Shown here one piece after another: positions 14,508 to 23,990 of a DNA stretch of 26,006 nt; the stretch's first letter is position 1; every line of letters begins with the position of its first letter. Location: the NCBI GenBank assembly GCA_050998615.1, contig JBPCQA010000007.1, forward strand, positions 1 through 26,006, in the 5' to 3' direction. Source of the DNA: JBPCQA01 sp050998615 (lineage in GTDB: Bacteria > Actinomycetota > Actinomycetes > Propionibacteriales > Nocardioidaceae). The position numbers and the translations under genes are program-made. The notes under the pieces are model-generated. The model worked only from the letters and a program-made list of their open reading frames with translations. It did no database searches and was not told the DNA's origin.

Positions 14508-17156
14508 CTACTCCTCGTGCTCTTGCGTCGGTGCGTCTGTCGCTGATTCCTCAGCGCTGTCTCCGGTCCCCTGCTCGTCCCGATCCTGACCTGCCTGGTC
14601 GTGCGCTGACTGCGACGCGTCGCTGCCTGCGTCAATCTCGGCCAACTCTTCGTCGACCTCGCGTTCGGTATTTCGCGCGATCGCCACCACCGAGTCGGAG
14701 TCGCCGACAGTCACGAACTTGACTCCCATGGTGTCACGTCCCTTGGCGGGCACGTCGGACGCGGGTGACTTTGTCACCTGTCCGCTGGCTCGCACCGCCA
14801 TCACCTCGTCAGCGTCGGTCACCACCATCGCACCGACCAAAGACCCTCGGGCGTCGGCGAGCTTCATCGCCTTGATGCCCAAACCGCCACGGCCCTGCAA
14901 CCGGTATTCATCGACCCTGGTGCGCTTGGCCCAGCCACCGTCGGTGACCGTGAACACATACCGTACGCCGGCGTCGTCGTCGAGGTCGTGCTCTTGGATC
15001 ACCGACATCGACAACAGCTCGTCACCACGGCGGAACTTTATTCCGGTAACGCCTGAGGTGGCCCGGCCCATCGGCCGCAGCTGCTCGTCGTCGGCACGAA
15101 AGCGGACGGACTGCCCCTTGCGAGACACCAGCAGCAGGTCATCACCGGCCGTCACCAGCTCTGCACCGATGAGCTCGTCGTCATCTTCGCGGAAGTTGAT
15201 CGCGATGACCCCGGCCTGACGTGGAGAGTTGTAGTCAATGAGCCGGGTCTTCTTGATAAGACCACGTCTGGTGGCCAACACGAGGTACGGCGCCTGGTCG
15301 TAGTCGCGAATCGCGAGCACCTGGGCGATCTGCTCGTCGGGCTGGAAGGACAAGAGCCCAGCCACATGACCGCCCTTGGCATCGCGTGCCGACTCCGGCA
15401 GTTGGTAGGCCTTGGTGCGATAGACCCGGCCGGCGGTGGTGAAGAACAGCAACCAGTGATGGTTGGTCGAGGCGAAGAAGTGTTCGACGAGGTCGTCGCC
15501 GCGCAGCGACGCACCACGCACCCCCTTGCCACCACGCTTTTGTGACCGGTAGAGATCGGCCCGGGTGCGTTTGGCGTAGCCGCCGCGGGTGATGGTTATC
15601 ACCACATCCTCGTCGGGAATGAGGTCTTCCATCGACAGGTCTCCGTCGGCCGGAATGATCCGGCTGCGACGCTCGTCGCCGTACTTGTCGACAATCCCAG
15701 CGAGCTCCTCACTCACGATCGAACGCTGCCGTGACTCGTTGGCCAAGATGTCTTCGAGGTCGGCGATCAGCCGCTGGAGCTCGACCAGCCTGTCGACGAT
15801 GGCCTGCCGCTCGAGGGCCGCCAGCTTGCGCAGCTGCATGTCGAGAATCGCATTAGCCTGCACCTCGTCGATGTCCAGCAGCTCGATCAGGCCGCGGCGG
15901 GCCACCTCGACGGTTTGGCTGGCCCGGATCAACGCGATCACCTCGTCGAGCGCATCCAGTGCCTTGGCGAGCCCGCGATAGACGTGTGCCTGGTCCTCGA
16001 ACCTGGCCAGTCGAAAGCGAGTACGGCGCGCGATGACGTCGATCTGGTGCTGGATCCAGTTGGAGACGAAGCCGTCAAGGCTCAGCGTTCGCGGCACGTC
16101 GTCAACGAGGGCGAGCATGTTGGCGCTGAAGTTGTCTTGCAACTGAGTGTGCTTGTAGAGATTGTTGAGCACGACGCGAGCCACCGCGTCCCGCTTGAGC
16201 ACCACGACCAACCGCTGACCGGTCCGTGACGAAGAGTCGTCGCGCACGTCGGAGATGCCCTGCACCCGACCGGAGTCCGCCAGCTCGGCAATCTTCAGCG
16301 CCAGGTTGTCGGGGTTGACCATGTAGGGCAGCTCGGTGATGACCAGGCAGGTGCGCCCGTTGTTGTCTTCCTCGACGTCGATCACCGCACGCATCGTGAT
16401 CGACCCTCGGCCGGTGCGGTACGCCGAGGCGATGCCCTCCTTGCCGACGATCAGGGCCCCCATCGGGAAGTCGGGTCCGTGGACGCGCTCGAGCAACGCC
16501 TCCAGCAGCTCTTCGCGAGAAGCGTCGGGATGAGCTAGCGCCCACTGCGCCCCGTCGGCGACTTCGCGCATGTTGTGCGGCGGGATGTTTGTCGCCATCC
16601 CGACCGCGATGCCGGCCGAACCGTTGATCAGCAGGTTGGGCAGCCGGCTCGGCAGCAGCACCGGCTCTTGACTGCGGCCGTCGTAGTTGGGCCGGAAGTC
16701 GACGGTGCCCTCGTCGATGTCTCGGACCATCTCCATCGCGAGCGGCGCCATCTTGCATTCGGTGTAGCGCATGGCGGCTGCGCTGTCGTTGCCTGGTGAG
16801 CCGAAGTTGCCCTGGCCGGACACCAGCGGTGCCCGCATGATCCACGGCTGCGTGAGGCGCACCAACGTGTCGTAGATCGCGGTGTCACCGTGCGGGTGGT
16901 ATTGACCCATCACGTCACCGACGACACGTGAGCACTTGGAGAAGCCGCGGTCGGGACGGTAGCCACCGTCGTACATCGCGTAGAGCACGCGCCGGTGCAC
17001 CGGTTTTAGACCATCGCGTACGTCGGGCAGCGCGCGCCCCACGATGACCGCCATCGCGTAGTCGATGTAGGCGCGCTGCATCTCGGCCTGCAACTCAACA
17101 GGCTCGACCCGGCCGCTCGTCGGATCGCCTGGGGCAGCGGTTGTGTCGTCAGTCAC
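14508..17156 (-). CDS. gyrA: DNA gyrase subunit A
   Basis: 882 residues. GyrA cuts and rejoins DNA; with GyrB it introduces negative supercoils. The N-terminal domain contains the catalytic tyrosine Y131 (MRYTECKM) and the quinolone-determining segment HPHGD-T92-AIY-D96. The C-terminal DNA-wrapping domain carries the GyrA box, here QKRGGKG. The last 55 or so residues are an acidic Asp/Glu/Ser/Gln-rich tail. The start is GTG 17156. It follows gyrB after 51 bases on the same strand, and the DUF3566 gene follows after 4 bases. Confidence 0.98.
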   Translation of the reverse strand: MTDDTTAAPGDPTSGRVEPVELQAEMQRAYIDYAMAVIVGRALPDVRDGLKPVHRRVLYAMYDGGYRPDRGFSKCSRVVGDVMGQYHPHGDTAIYDTLVRLTQPWIMRAPLVSGQGNFGSPGNDSAAAMRYTECKMAPLAMEMVRDIDEGTVDFRPNYDGRSQEPVLLPSRLPNLLINGSAGIAVGMATNIPPHNMREVADGAQWALAHPDASREELLEALLERVHGPDFPMGALIVGKEGIASAYRTGRGSITMRAVIDVEEDNNGRTCLVITELPYMVNPDNLALKIAELADSGRVQGISDVRDDSSSRTGQRLVVVLKRDAVARVVLNNLYKHTQLQDNFSANMLALVDDVPRTLSLDGFVSNWIQHQIDVIARRTRFRLARFEDQAHVYRGLAKALDALDEVIALIRASQTVEVARRGLIELLDIDEVQANAILDMQLRKLAALERQAIVDRLVELQRLIADLEDILANESRQRSIVSEELAGIVDKYGDERRSRIIPADGDLSMEDLIPDEDVVITITRGGYAKRTRADLYRSQKRGGKGVRGASLRGDDLVEHFFASTNHHWLLFFTTAGRVYRTKAYQLPESARDAKGGHVAGLLSFQPDEQIAQVLAIRDYDQAPYLVLATRRGLIKKTRLIDYNSPRQAGVIAINFREDDDELIGAELVTAGDDLLLVSRKGQSVRFRADDEQLRPMGRATSGVTGIKFRRGDELLSMSVIQEHDLDDDAGVRYVFTVTDGGWAKRTRVDEYRLQGRGGLGIKAMKLADARGSLVGAMVVTDADEVMAVRASGQVTKSPASDVPAKGRDTMGVKFVTVGDSDSVVAIARNTEREVDEELAEIDAGSDASQSAHDQAGQDRDEQGTGDSAEESATDAPTQEHEE

Positions 17157-17207
17157 TGGAGGTTTCCCTTTATGCGAAGGCGTTTGGGGCTGATGCGCTG
17201 GGCTCGG

Positions 17208-19292
17208 TCAGATGTCAAGGAACCGGACGTCCTTGGCGTTGCGCTGGATGAAGGAGCGCCGCTGCTCGACGTCCTCACCCATCAAGACCGAGAACATCTC
17301 GTCGGCTTGGGCGGCGTCGTCGAGAGTCACCTGCAGCAACACCCGGCTATTGGGATTCATCGTGGTGTCCCAAAGCTCGTCGGTGTTCATCTCGCCGAGG
17401 CCCTTGTAGCGCTGGATCGCGTTGTCCTTGGGCAGTCTCTTGCCGGCCGCCTGGCCGGCGGTGATCAAGGCGTCGCGCTCCCGGTCGGAGTAGACAAACT
17501 CGTGCGAGTGGGGATTGACCCACTTGAGCCGGTACAGCGGTGGTTGGGCAAGATAGACGTAGCCGGACTCGATCAACGGCCGCATGAACCTGAAGAGCAG
17601 GGTAAGCAGCAGCGTCTGAATGTGATGACCGTCGACATCCGCGTCGGCCATCAGCACGATCTTGTGATAACGCAGCTTCTCGACGGCGAAGTCGTCGTGG
17701 ATGCCGGTGCCGAGGGCCGAGATGATCGCTTGCACCTCGGTATTCGCCAGCACCCTGTCGATTCGGGCCTTTTCGACGTTCAAGATCTTGCCGCGGATCG
17801 GCAAAATGGCCTGCACCCGCGGGTCACGGCCACCCCTGGCCGAGCCGCCAGCGGAGTCACCCTCCACGACGAAGACCTCGCACTCGGCCGGATTCGTCGA
17901 CTGGCAGTCCGACAACTTGCCGGGCAGCCCACCTCCGCCGAGCAGTCCCTTGCGGTTGCGGGCCAGATCGCGAGCCTTACGAGCCGCCAGCCGCGCGGTG
18001 GCGGCGGCAATCGATTTGCGGATGACCTCTCTGCCCTCGCCGGGGTTCTTCTCCAGCCACGCACCGAGGTGGTCGTTGACGACCTTCTGCACGAACGACT
18101 TGACCTCGGTGTTGCCGAGCTTGGTCTTGGTCTGGCCCTCGAACTGCGGCTCGAGGAGCTTGACCGAGATGATCGCGGTGAGCCCCTCCCGGATGTCCTC
18201 GCCGGACAGCCGGTCCTCCCGCTTCTTGATCATCCCCCACTCCTCGGCCCACCCGTTGATCGTGGACGTCAAGGCGGAACGGAACCCTTCCTCATGGGTG
18301 CCGCCCTCGTGGGTGTTGATCGCGTTGGCAAACGTGTGCACCGACTCGTTGAAACTGGTGTTCCACTGCATCGCAACCTCGAGGCTCATCCCCGACGACT
18401 CGTTGACGGCCTCGAAGTCGATGATGCTGCGGTGTGCCGCGTCCTTGCTGGCGTTGAGGTGCTTGACATAGTCAACGAGCCCGCCGTCGTAGCGGAAGCG
18501 CCGCTCGATGCCGCCACTTCGGTCGGCGTGAATGCCGTCTCGGCCCCCGTCGACCTCGGCGGAGATGGTGGCATCGGCCACGGCATCGGCAATGCCGGCG
18601 GCATGGCTGGGCCGCTCATCGCGTACGACGATCTCCAGGCCCTTGTTGAGGAACGCCATCTCGCGGAAACGTCCAGCGATCGTCTCGAACGAATAGTCGG
18701 TGGTCTCGAAAATTGTGGTGCTCGCCCAAAACGTGGTCGTGGTGCCGGTCTCGTCAGTGGCCTCCATGCGTTCCAGCGACCCGGTCGGCTCGCCGTACCT
18801 GAACGTCTGAACCCAGCGATAGCCGTCCCGCTTCACCTCGACGGTGAGCTTCTCACTCAACGCGTTGACGACGCTGACACCCACCCCGTGCAAGCCGCCG
18901 GAAACCTTGTAGCCGCCGCCGCCGAACTTTCCGCCGGCGTGCAGGATCGTCATGACAACGGTGACCGCGGGCAGCCTTTCGCTGGTGTGTTCGTCGACCG
19001 GAATGCCGCGACCGTTGTCGATAACCCGGACCCCGCCGTCGGCGAGCAGGCTCACGTCGACCTTGTCGCAGTGACCGGCGAGCGCCTCATCGACGGAGTT
19101 GTCGACCACTTCCCACACGAGTTGGTGCAGCCCGCGTTCGCCGGTCGAGCCGATATACATGCTGGGACGCTTGCGGACCGCTTCGAGGCCCTCCAAAACT
19201 GTGATGTCGGATGCGTCGTAGCTGTGATTGTTGGCGGTAGGCCGTGCTGGTTCGGGCATCTCTTCAGGGTCGAGCTCGTCATGGGCCGTCAC
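17208..19292 (-). CDS. gyrB: DNA gyrase subunit B
   Basis: 694 residues. This is the ATPase subunit. The GHKL ATP-binding motifs are visible: VVDNSVDEAL, VIDNGRGIPV and GGLHGVGVSVVNAL. The TOPRIM region has the catalytic glutamate in EGDSAGG (E477), PIRGKILNVEKAR and the metal-binding DADVDGHH. The C-terminus ends RNAKDVRFLDI, as in other GyrB. GTG 19292 follows a GGAGGT site 8 bases upstream. A separate promoter probably lies in the 297-base gap before it, since the DciA gene ends far upstream. Confidence 0.98.
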   Translation of the reverse strand: MTAHDELDPEEMPEPARPTANNHSYDASDITVLEGLEAVRKRPSMYIGSTGERGLHQLVWEVVDNSVDEALAGHCDKVDVSLLADGGVRVIDNGRGIPVDEHTSERLPAVTVVMTILHAGGKFGGGGYKVSGGLHGVGVSVVNALSEKLTVEVKRDGYRWVQTFRYGEPTGSLERMEATDETGTTTTFWASTTIFETTDYSFETIAGRFREMAFLNKGLEIVVRDERPSHAAGIADAVADATISAEVDGGRDGIHADRSGGIERRFRYDGGLVDYVKHLNASKDAAHRSIIDFEAVNESSGMSLEVAMQWNTSFNESVHTFANAINTHEGGTHEEGFRSALTSTINGWAEEWGMIKKREDRLSGEDIREGLTAIISVKLLEPQFEGQTKTKLGNTEVKSFVQKVVNDHLGAWLEKNPGEGREVIRKSIAAATARLAARKARDLARNRKGLLGGGGLPGKLSDCQSTNPAECEVFVVEGDSAGGSARGGRDPRVQAILPIRGKILNVEKARIDRVLANTEVQAIISALGTGIHDDFAVEKLRYHKIVLMADADVDGHHIQTLLLTLLFRFMRPLIESGYVYLAQPPLYRLKWVNPHSHEFVYSDRERDALITAGQAAGKRLPKDNAIQRYKGLGEMNTDELWDTTMNPNSRVLLQVTLDDAAQADEMFSVLMGEDVEQRRSFIQRNAKDVRFLDI

Positions 19293-19589
19293 TCAGCAGA
19301 CCTCCAGGTCTTCGTCGGCCGTCATCAAACGGCCAGCTGCGGCGCGGGCCCATGTCGCTTCGTCGCGACCGGGCGCGCCACATCAAGTCAGCACAAAAGC
19401 CGCTCGCCAAGCCACGCGGAGACTCGGCGGCTGCTGGCGCGAAAATTGAGGGATTCTCATGGCGCCGTGGCAACACGAGGCGGCCTTTCCTATCCCAACC
19501 AGTATAGGCGAGTTTCGCGCCAATCCGGCATCTGTGGATGGGCAAGGGCGGCTCTAGATCCTCCGCCGTTGCTGAGGTTTCGGGTGGTG
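19293..19589. other. gyrB leader and promoter region
   Basis: 297 bases between the DciA gene and gyrB. On the minus strand a near-consensus -10 TATACT lies at 19501-19506, about 210 bases before the gyrB start, without a good -35. That leaves a long untranslated leader if used. No gene is visible here. Confidence 0.5.
19501..19506 (-). promoter_or_regulatory. Candidate -10 element of the gyrB-gyrA operon
   Basis: TATACT on the minus strand, five of six matches to TATAAT. The base composition around it is notably less GC-rich than its flanks. No -35 hexamer at 16-18 bases; gyrB promoters in actinobacteria are often supercoiling-sensitive, but that is not testable here. Confidence 0.4.
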
Positions 19590-20210
19590 TCAGCCGTAGG
19601 TGTCACGTGGTCCGCGGCCTCGGACCGTTCGAAGCCCCTTGCGCCATGACGGGGCTTGCGGGCCGAGAATCTCGATACGTGACACGGTGCCGTGCCCAAG
19701 CTCCTCGTTCATGCGACGCACGACGGTGGGCGCCAGCAGACGCAGCGCGGTCGCCCACGACGTTGAGTCGGTGCGCACGGTCAGTTGACCGTCTTGGAAG
19801 CTCTCGGGCTGACAGTGACTCGCGACGTCAGTGCCGACGATCCAGGCCCATCGGCCAAAGACACCGTGCACGGCCACATCGGTGGTCCAGCCGCAATCTG
19901 CGACTACCTTGTCCACCGCAGCGCCAACTGGTGTGGGGTCACGGGCGTCTGGGTGCGCCCCTGACAGCTGCGTGTCGCGCACGGTTCGGCTTCCCCGGTT
20001 CGTGTCGCCCGCACGTTTCCTGACCGCACCGCGCAGCCCCCCTGCGACGAAGCGAGCCACCTCCAGACCGGTCGGGTCGTAGGTCGAGGCGTCTGGTGGA
20101 TCTGACTTGGCGACCACCTCGGTCGGTGAGTCGGGCGCCGCTGAGGAAACCAAATCAACCGGCTCGTCGAGTGGGGACTTCGGCTTGTCACGCCGCGTCC
20201 CGTCAGGCAC
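19590..20210 (-). CDS. dciA: DciA family protein (DUF721), helicase-loading factor
   Basis: 206 residues. DciA proteins interact with the replicative helicase DnaB and take the place of DnaC/DnaI in many bacteria. The conserved DUF721 domain occupies about 95-190 (WTTDVAVHGVFGRWAWIVGTDVASHC, then LTVRTDSTSWATALRLLAPTVVRRMNEELG). The N-terminal 90 residues are polar and likely disordered. The GTG 20210 start overlaps the recF end by 8 bases and has an AGGGGGG-type site, implying coupling. Position between recF and gyrB is conserved. Confidence 0.88.
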   Translation of the reverse strand: MPDGTRRDKPKSPLDEPVDLVSSAAPDSPTEVVAKSDPPDASTYDPTGLEVARFVAGGLRGAVRKRAGDTNRGSRTVRDTQLSGAHPDARDPTPVGAAVDKVVADCGWTTDVAVHGVFGRWAWIVGTDVASHCQPESFQDGQLTVRTDSTSWATALRLLAPTVVRRMNEELGHGTVSRIEILGPQAPSWRKGLRTVRGRGPRDTYG

Positions 20211-21348
20211 CGCTCACCACCCCCCTATGCACATCGAAACGATGCTGCATCAGCTCGGCCGGGACATCGGCAGCAACCGCCGCGGTAACCAGCACCTGCT
20301 CGGTTCCGGCGACCAAGCCGGCCAGCGCGGCGCGCCGCTGGTCGTCGAGTTCGGCGAACACATCGTCGAGGATCAACACCGGATCGTCGGCGCCCACCCG
20401 CAAGAGTTCGAAGGCCGCCAGTCGCAAGGCGATCGCGAACGACCAGGACTCGCCGTGACTGGCGTAACCCCGCGCTGGCATCGGACCCAACGTCAGCAGC
20501 AGATCATCACGATGAGGCCCCACCAGCGTCACCCCGCGGTCTAGCTCATCGCCGCGCCGACGCTTCAGCTCGATGAGCAATACCTCGGTGAGCTCGGCGC
20601 GATCAACGACCGAGGGCTCGAGCTCGAATGATGGCTGATAAGCCAAGCCGGTGTCGTTGCCTGCGTTCTGCTTGGGCGCCGAGGCCGAGACCATGGCGTA
20701 GTGGCGTGACACCTGTGGCTTGAGTGCGGCAGTCAATTCGATCCGGGCCGCCAATAACTCCGCACCGGTCCGGGCAAGATGGGAGTCCCACACGTCTAGG
20801 GTCGCCAGCGCACCCTCGTTGCGCCGCCCTGTCGCCCGACCACCAGCGGTTTTCAAAAGCTGGTTGCGCTGTCTGAGCACCCTGTCGTAGTCACTGCGTA
20901 CGCCGGCGAACCGGGGCTGGCGCGCCACCAGTAGGTCGTCGAGGAATCGACGCCGTTCGCTGGGGTCTCCCTTGACCAGCACCAGGTCGTCGGGCGAGAA
21001 GAGCACCGTCCGCAACACCCCCAGCACCTCCCGGACCCGGGGAACGGCGCCGCGATTGAGCCGCGCGCGGTTGGTCCGGCCCGGATTGATCTCGAGCTCC
21101 ACGAGGGCTTGGCGATCGTCACGGCAGATCGTCGTACGGATGATTGCTTGGTCGGCACCTGATCGGACCAGCGGTTGGTCGGTGGCAACCCGATGTGATG
21201 ACTGGGTAGCCACATAGTCGACCGCCTCGACGAGGTTGGTCTTGCCCTGGCCGTTGGGCCCGATAAACGCGGAGACGCCCGGTGGTAGATCGATCTCAGC
21301 CGTGGGGTAAGAACGAAAGTCGATCAACGAGAGGTGTGAAACGCGCAC
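20203..21348 (-). CDS. recF: RecF: DNA repair and gap-recombination ATPase
   Basis: 381 residues. RecF helps load RecA at single-stranded gaps. It is an SMC-like ABC ATPase: Walker A GPNGQGKT at 30-37, a Q-loop region, a signature segment SHGESWSFAIALRLA, and Walker B PVLILDDVFAELD near the C-terminus. Start GTG 21348 (MRVSHLSLIDFRSY). It begins 6 bases after the 6-phosphogluconate dehydrogenase gene and overlaps the DciA gene. Confidence 0.96.
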   Translation of the reverse strand: MRVSHLSLIDFRSYPTAEIDLPPGVSAFIGPNGQGKTNLVEAVDYVATQSSHRVATDQPLVRSGADQAIIRTTICRDDRQALVELEINPGRTNRARLNRGAVPRVREVLGVLRTVLFSPDDLVLVKGDPSERRRFLDDLLVARQPRFAGVRSDYDRVLRQRNQLLKTAGGRATGRRNEGALATLDVWDSHLARTGAELLAARIELTAALKPQVSRHYAMVSASAPKQNAGNDTGLAYQPSFELEPSVVDRAELTEVLLIELKRRRGDELDRGVTLVGPHRDDLLLTLGPMPARGYASHGESWSFAIALRLAAFELLRVGADDPVLILDDVFAELDDQRRAALAGLVAGTEQVLVTAAVAADVPAELMQHRFDVHRGVVSGA

Positions 21349-21354
21349 GAAGGC

Positions 21355-22272
21355 TCACGTCTCGTCGATGTCAGCCGATGGCGTGGCGTGCTTTGACCCT
21401 CCGGCCCGAACCGCGTGCCCACCGAACTGGTTGCGCATCGCCGACACCGCCTTCATCGCCGGCGACTGGTCTTGGCGCGACTGGAAGCGTGCGAAGAGTG
21501 CCGCCGTGATCGCTGGTAGCGGCACCGCGTTGTCGATTGCCGCATCGACACTCCAGCGGCCCTCCCCGGAATCTTCGGCGTATCCGGCGACCTGCTCGAG
21601 GTGGTCGTCCTCGTCCAAGGCAGCGACCAGCAGATCCAGAAGCCACGACCGGATGACCGTGCCTTCTCGCCAGGAGCGGAACACTTCGGTGACGTTGTCG
21701 ACCAGGTCCACCTTTTCAAGCAGCTCCCAGCCCTCGGCGTAGGCCTGCATGATGCCGTACTCCATGCCGTTGTGCACCATTTTCACGAAGTGGCCGGCAC
21801 CCACCCGGCCGGCGTGCACGAAGCCGAACTCCCCGTCGGGTTTAAGCGCGTCGAACGCCGGTTGAACCTTCGCGACGTCCTCGGCATCACCGCCGCACAT
21901 CAAGGCGTAGCCGTTCTTCAGACCCCACACTCCCCCCGACACCCCACAGTCCACGAACCCGACGTGTTTGGCAGCGAGCAGCTCAGCATGCTTGAGGTCG
22001 TCGGTCCAGCGCGAGTTGCCACCGTCGACGACGACGTCACCGGCGCCGAGCAGCTCCCCCACAGCCGCGATGGTCTCGCGCGTGGGATCGCCAGCCGGCA
22101 CCATCACCCACACCACCTTTGGGGTGGGAAGTTTCTCGACGAGCTCCTCAAGACTTGCGACATCACTGATTTCTGGGTTGCGGTCAAATCCCACCACCGT
22201 GTGACCGGCGCCGCGCAACCGCTCGCGCATGTTGCCGCCCATCTTGCCCAGCCCAATCAGTCCAATGTCCAT
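21355..22272 (-). CDS. gnd: 6-phosphogluconate dehydrogenase, decarboxylating, short NAD-type
   Basis: 305 residues, the short form. It converts 6-phosphogluconate to ribulose 5-phosphate and CO2. A Rossmann nucleotide site G7-L-G9-KMG12 begins the protein. The residue at the end of the second strand is acidic (FD30-R-N), which points to NAD+ rather than NADP+. The substrate motifs are VDGGNS, DCGVSGG and HFVK164-MVHN168-GME171. Gnd between dnaN and recF is a common actinobacterial insertion into the replication operon. ATG 22272 has an AGAGGAC site. Confidence 0.94.
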   Translation of the reverse strand: MDIGLIGLGKMGGNMRERLRGAGHTVVGFDRNPEISDVASLEELVEKLPTPKVVWVMVPAGDPTRETIAAVGELLGAGDVVVDGGNSRWTDDLKHAELLAAKHVGFVDCGVSGGVWGLKNGYALMCGGDAEDVAKVQPAFDALKPDGEFGFVHAGRVGAGHFVKMVHNGMEYGIMQAYAEGWELLEKVDLVDNVTEVFRSWREGTVIRSWLLDLLVAALDEDDHLEQVAGYAEDSGEGRWSVDAAIDNAVPLPAITAALFARFQSRQDQSPAMKAVSAMRNQFGGHAVRAGGSKHATPSADIDET

Positions 22273-22359
22273 CGCAGGTCCTCTCGTCTTGGTCCCCAGC
22301 AGCGGCCACGTCGATCGAAACCGGTGCGGTCACCGCCCGCCGCACTACCGGCGCGCGTC

Positions 22360-23508
22360 TTAGCCTTGCATGCGAAGCGGCATCAACAAATAGCGGAAGC
22401 CGAGATCGGGATCGCTGTCGGGAGCCGGCATGCCGGCGATGGCAGCGGGGCGATCGAACTGCGTCATCGCGAGGTGCACATGGGAGCCGGTGACGGCACC
22501 GAGCCCGTCGAGTAGATAGGTCGGGTTGAAACCTATGGAGATGTCGTCACCAGTGAGACTCGCCTCGAGCGACTCGGTCGCCTGGGCTTCTTCGCCGTTT
22601 CCGGCTTCCAGGGTGACGGTGCCGGAGGTGAAGCTCAGCCTGATCGAGGTGTTGCGACCAGCGACGAGAGACACCCGTTTGACCGATTCAAGCAAGGCGG
22701 CAGTCTCCACGGCAGCGCTGATTTCGGAGCTGTTGGGGAAGAGTTGACGCACGTTCGGGAAGGCGCCCTCGATCAGCCGGGTCGTGGTACGACGCACGCC
22801 GCCCGCCGACGTACCCTCAAAACCGATCAGGCCGTCGCCGCCAGCGCCTCCCCCACCCAGCGCGATCTTCACGTCAGAGCCGGACGTGAGTGACTTGGCG
22901 GTCTCGGCCAGGACGCGCGCCGGGACCAGCGCGTTTGTCGTGAAGTCGGTCTGACGCGGTTGCCATTGCAGCTCGCGCAAGCTGAGTCGGAAACGATCCG
23001 TGGCGAGCAGCGACAGGGTCGAGCCGTCGATCTCAAGCTTGACCCCGGTCAGCACCGGCAACATGTCGTCGCGGCCGGCGGCGGTGACCGCCTGACCAAC
23101 CGCGGCCGCGAACTCGGAGCTGTCGACAGTGCCAGCGACCTCGGGCATCGGTGGCAACGCCGGGTAGTCCTCGACCGGCATGGTTTGCAGACTGAAGCGC
23201 GAGCTGCCGCAGGTGAGGGACAGCTTCGCGCCCTCGAACGTGACCTCCACCGGCTTGGCGGGAAGCGACCGAGAGATGTCTGCCAGCAGTCGGCCGGACA
23301 CTAGAACCCGTCCCTCATCGGCCACCACGGTCGGGATTGTCACCTGAGCCGACGTCTCGTAATCAAAACCGCTCAGGGTCAGGCCGTCAGCCCCCGTCGC
23401 GACCAACACGCCCGACAGCTGGGGCAACGTGCCCGGTCGCGTCGGGATGCTGCGAGCGGTCCACGCGACGGCTTCGGCAAATACGTCTCGCTCGGCGCGG
23501 AACTTCAC
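22360..23508 (-). CDS. dnaN: DNA polymerase III beta subunit (sliding clamp)
   Basis: 382 residues. DnaN forms the ring that tethers DNA polymerase III. Three clamp domains are recognisable by VLVATGADGLTLSGFDYE, VLTGVKLEIDGSTLSLLATDRFRL and IGFNPTYLLDGL. The C-terminus is YLLMPLR-type as expected. GTG 23508 is chosen because homology starts at MKFRAERDVFAEAV and GGGAGG lies 9 bases upstream. The longer frame to 23580 adds residues without similarity. Confidence 0.96.
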   Translation of the reverse strand: MKFRAERDVFAEAVAWTARSIPTRPGTLPQLSGVLVATGADGLTLSGFDYETSAQVTIPTVVADEGRVLVSGRLLADISRSLPAKPVEVTFEGAKLSLTCGSSRFSLQTMPVEDYPALPPMPEVAGTVDSSEFAAAVGQAVTAAGRDDMLPVLTGVKLEIDGSTLSLLATDRFRLSLRELQWQPRQTDFTTNALVPARVLAETAKSLTSGSDVKIALGGGGAGGDGLIGFEGTSAGGVRRTTTRLIEGAFPNVRQLFPNSSEISAAVETAALLESVKRVSLVAGRNTSIRLSFTSGTVTLEAGNGEEAQATESLEASLTGDDISIGFNPTYLLDGLGAVTGSHVHLAMTQFDRPAAIAGMPAPDSDPDLGFRYLLMPLRMQG

Positions 23509-23990
23509 GACGAGCCGCCTCCCTTCTGGCCAACTTTGGTGCTTGCGGTGAATGGTGCCATGCAGCAGGGCCGGCCGCACAAACCGGGTTGACGGCCAGC
23601 ACCGACTGGACGCGGAGGTTGCAGGCCCCGATGCTTCGTCGACGTTAGTGGGGTGGCTCCCACTTGGTTGTCCCCAGCCGGAGTCGCATCGAGAACTTGA
23701 CTTGGGTTCAAGGTGCTATCTCTCTCATCGGATTCATAGCGGCTGTGCGATCTGGGGAAAACTCCCAGGTTCCCTGGTCAGCGCCCGAGCCGGGGTGTCT
23801 GGTCTGGTGTTGACAGTGGCTTCCAGAGGCAACGACCAGGTGGAGAAACTGCGCGGCGCCGTCCGGCTCTCCACAGATTTCCACCGGGAAGACGCACTTC
23901 GCGTCGATGTTTCCACAGAGTTGTCCCCAACTTGTGCGGAGCACCCACGTGCGTGCCGTCCAGCTGAGCACGCCGTACCACCGTGCACGG
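23509..23990. other. dnaA-dnaN intergenic region, probable origin of replication (oriC)
   Basis: 482 bases with no gene. DnaA-box-like 9-mers are TTGTCCCCA at 23668-23676 and 23921-23929 (one mismatch each), CTCTCCACA at 23867-23875, GTTTCCACA at 23909-23917, and a two-mismatch TGGGGAAAA at 23753-23761. The stretch 23700-23765 is relatively AT-rich and could be the unwinding element. Actinobacterial origins usually lie in this gap. The boxes here are weaker than in typical oriC, so the origin may extend to both sides of dnaA. The dnaN promoter must also be inside; I could not fix it. Confidence 0.65.

Noticed and set aside
14504..14635. N-terminal extension of the DUF3566 protein into gyrA
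   Set aside because: It overprints the gyrA C-terminus. ATG 14503 has a good ribosome site and the coupled spacing seen in this family.
17172..19649. 825-codon open frame on the strand opposite gyrB
   Set aside because: It is the mirror of gyrB codon usage in high-GC DNA. Its translation has no domain and reads as Val/Asp/Leu/Gly-rich noise, while gyrB in the other strand is unambiguous.
23753..23875. TGGGGAAAA and CTCTCCACA as firm DnaA boxes
   Set aside because: Each has two mismatches; mentioned only as supporting signals within the probable origin.
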